DNA of 14,173 nucleotides from an uncultured bacterium. GTDB lineage: Bacteria; Bdellovibrionota_C; UBA2361; SZUA-149; CALKYB01. Of the stretch, positions 12,580 through 14,173 are shown piece by piece. Position 1 is the stretch's first letter, and each line of letters opens with the position of its first letter. The notes beneath the pieces were generated by a model. The model was given only the letters and a program-made list of their open reading frames with translations, did no database searches and was not told where the DNA came from. The stretch lies in NCBI GenBank assembly GCA_938022485.1, contig CALIEE010000099.1:1-14173 (forward strand), in the 5' to 3' direction. The translations under genes and the position numbers were made by a program.

Positions 12580-14173
12580 ATGTCTATATATAGGCCTGGT
12601 AATGCTAGAAAGCGCTCCGCAGCCCTGCGCCAACGCCCTATCAAAACTAAAACAAACACAAAGAGAACGCCTCGATCATCAAATCGAAACCTAAACCAAA
12701 CTCGATCTCCTCGTCCGCTCCCTAGAATGGTGAATCTACTTCCGGATCAACTCATAGAGAATCGTATGCTGCGGGGTGGCTTGGTAGTGCTCGTTTTTTC
12801 ACTGATTCTTTCCTCTGTGCTTGGAGCTGGGAGTGGTGATCTTGCTGCTATTAGTTTGGAGAATTCTTCGCAGTTGAAGCCGCTTCTGAAGAATACCAAG
12901 CTGAAAAATGCTACTCTTAAAGAAGAAGTTCAACCAGCTATAGCCGCGGTCAAGAGGCTACCTCCGTTAGTTAATCCAAAAAGTAGTCAATTAAGACTTT
13001 CTAAGGAAGTTAAGAAAAATGTTGTTAGCCCTAATCAGAAATTCCTAAGAAAGAAATTACAAGATGAAAATTCGCTAATTCCAAAGTCGCTGGAAGAGAC
13101 TCTAGTTGTTCAGCCTAAGAAGGGGGTTAAGAACTTGGCCATGGCAAGTTCTTCTTTGAAGACTAAAGAGATACCTCAACCACGGCCGATTGTTCCAGGC
13201 CTGAAAGAGCCAAACTCTAGAGAGTCGAACTTGAAAGAGACAGGGCCTAGCCATGATAAACAGACGAATTCTTCTGGGCTGATATCCAGTCTTTCCACTG
13301 GTGGACCCTTTGTTGACCAAAAGGGGTTTAAGCATGCTCTTACCGTGGATGCAGATTTACAAGGCATCGCTCAAGGTATTCTCGATAAATATAAGGTTCC
13401 TTGGGGGGCTATTGTTGCGCTGGAGCCGGACACCGGCAAGGTTTTGGCTATGGCTAGTCGGGGGGGCGATGACAATGAATACCCTATAGCTTTGCGTGCC
13501 GGTTTTCCTGCCGCTTCTCTTTTTAAATTGGTTACTGGGGCAGCTGCAATTGAAGAGTCCGGAATGACAGGCCAGTCCATGGTTAGCTATCGAGGGGGTA
13601 ATTATTCTTTGAACAAAGGTAACTACCAGCCCGATCGTTCCCGCGATAAGAGATCAATGTCCTTAGGCGAAGCTATGGGGAAATCGGTTAATCCTGTTTT
13701 TGCTCGTATTGCGCTTGGAGAATTGAGTGCCGAGATTTTAAGAGACTATGCTTTTAAGTTTGGATTTTTTGATCCGGTTTCTTTTGATCTGCCAGTTGAG
13801 GCTAGTTCCTATGCCAGTATTAGGGATGATTTTCAGTTAGCGAGAACATCTGCTGGCTTTGGGGAAGTCGGAATTAGTCCCCTTCACGCTGCCGTTTTGT
13901 CAGCTTCTATCGGCAATGGTGGGGTAATGATGAGGCCCTATATAGTTGATCAGGTTGAGGATCCGTTTGGAAACTTAGTAAGAAAGGGTAGCCCTCAATC
14001 TCTCGGAAGAATAGTCTTAGATTCTACTGCCGAAGAGCTTACTGGTATGATGGAGAGAACCCTTACAACTGGAACAGGCAGAAAACAGTTTAGACGTTGG
14101 AAGGGAAGGGATTTTAAGATAGCTGGAAAGACTGGAACTCTCAGTGGTAAAAATCCAAAAGGGCGGTACCACT
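12580..14173 (+). CDS. Membrane-anchored penicillin-binding transpeptidase (PBP), 3' end outside window
   Basis: The frame is open from ATG 12580 to the window edge (531 codons visible). The order is a strongly basic, Arg/Lys/Asn/Thr-rich cytoplasmic tail (1-65), one membrane segment (about 68-84, LVVLVFSLILSSVLG), a Lys- and Pro-rich linker of about 160 residues with no recognised domain, and a transpeptidase domain from about 250. It starts HALTVDADLQGIAQGILD and VPWGAIVALEPDTGKVLAM. All three active-site motifs are present: SLFK with nucleophile Ser313 and Lys316, SVN at 369-371 and KTGT at 517-520, so it should be an active D,D-transpeptidase that cross-links peptidoglycan and binds beta-lactams. 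There is no glycosyltransferase domain and no typical class B pedestal (dimer) domain. GGG/A upstream of ATG 12580 is a weak ribosome site; in-frame ATGs at 12727 and 12766 are alternatives. Placement after amgK-murU ties it to wall metabolism. Confidence 0.85.
   Translation, partial: MSIYRPGNARKRSAALRQRPIKTKTNTKRTPRSSNRNLNQTRSPRPLPRMVNLLPDQLIENRMLRGGLVVLVFSLILSSVLGAGSGDLAAISLENSSQLKPLLKNTKLKNATLKEEVQPAIAAVKRLPPLVNPKSSQLRLSKEVKKNVVSPNQKFLRKKLQDENSLIPKSLEETLVVQPKKGVKNLAMASSSLKTKEIPQPRPIVPGLKEPNSRESNLKETGPSHDKQTNSSGLISSLSTGGPFVDQKGFKHALTVDADLQGIAQGILDKYKVPWGAIVALEPDTGKVLAMASRGGDDNEYPIALRAGFPAASLFKLVTGAAAIEESGMTGQSMVSYRGGNYSLNKGNYQPDRSRDKRSMSLGEAMGKSVNPVFARIALGELSAEILRDYAFKFGFFDPVSFDLPVEASSYASIRDDFQLARTSAGFGEVGISPLHAAVLSASIGNGGVMMRPYIVDQVEDPFGNLVRKGSPQSLGRIVLDSTAEELTGMMERTLTTGTGRKQFRRWKGRDFKIAGKTGTLSGKNPKGRYH

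Noticed and set aside
12442..12633. Minus-strand frame between murU and the PBP gene
   Set aside because: It overlaps the PBP start, promoter and leader, has no ribosome binding site and no recognisable protein features.
13102..13580. Overlapping short frames on both strands in the terminal region
   Set aside because: All are shadows of the plus-strand PBP frame, which carries the full set of transpeptidase motifs.

Overview
The window reads as chromosomal housekeeping DNA from a Gram-negative, diderm bacterium with moderate-to-low GC. The diderm inference rests on LptA/LptB (lipopolysaccharide transport), secreted and periplasmic proteins, and an AmgK/MurU recycling pair. The order lptA-lptB-rpoN-hpf-rapZ is the classic proteobacterial rpoN neighbourhood. 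Type III pantothenate kinase (CoaX) and AmgK-MurU would suit a delta-type proteobacterial or related lineage, but I cannot assign a taxon from sequence alone. Several genes use TTG starts.

Layout. Positions 1-1047 hold the end of lptA and all of lptB, tightly coupled. After a weak hairpin comes an extended -10 promoter, a 133-nt structured leader and rpoN (1274-2692), which ends in a terminator-like hairpin. hpf (2824-3183) has its own extended -10 promoter and is followed by rapZ (3235-4152) and coaX (4319-5077). A 430-nt gap holds hairpins, a promoter-like element and a strong terminator-like hairpin with alternative pairings just upstream of metK (5508-6683), which ends in a textbook terminator. 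On the minus strand is a small secreted protein with a TIMP/netrin-like (NTR) look (6764-7294). A 304-nt gap with a possible 27-codon ORF precedes a fadJ-type beta-oxidation gene (7599-9737). rsmI (minus, 9751-10458) converges on it and diverges from amgK-murU (10536-12392). The window ends inside a membrane-anchored penicillin-binding transpeptidase (12580 to the edge).

How the genes work together. Envelope biogenesis dominates: LPS export (LptA/B), amino-sugar control (RapZ), peptidoglycan sugar recycling to UDP-MurNAc (AmgK, MurU) and peptidoglycan cross-linking (the PBP). RpoN and HPF add global control of transcription and ribosome hibernation. CoaX, MetK and FadJ supply or use CoA, S-adenosylmethionine and acyl-CoA; RsmI consumes S-adenosylmethionine to modify 16S rRNA.

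I found no mobile element, CRISPR array, tRNA or rRNA. No obviously new multi-gene system is present. The most interesting points are a RapZ with a degenerate Walker A motif, the structured leaders of rpoN and metK, the unusual architecture of the terminal PBP, the absence of ptsN/hprK from the rpoN-rapZ cluster, and the NTR-like secreted protein.
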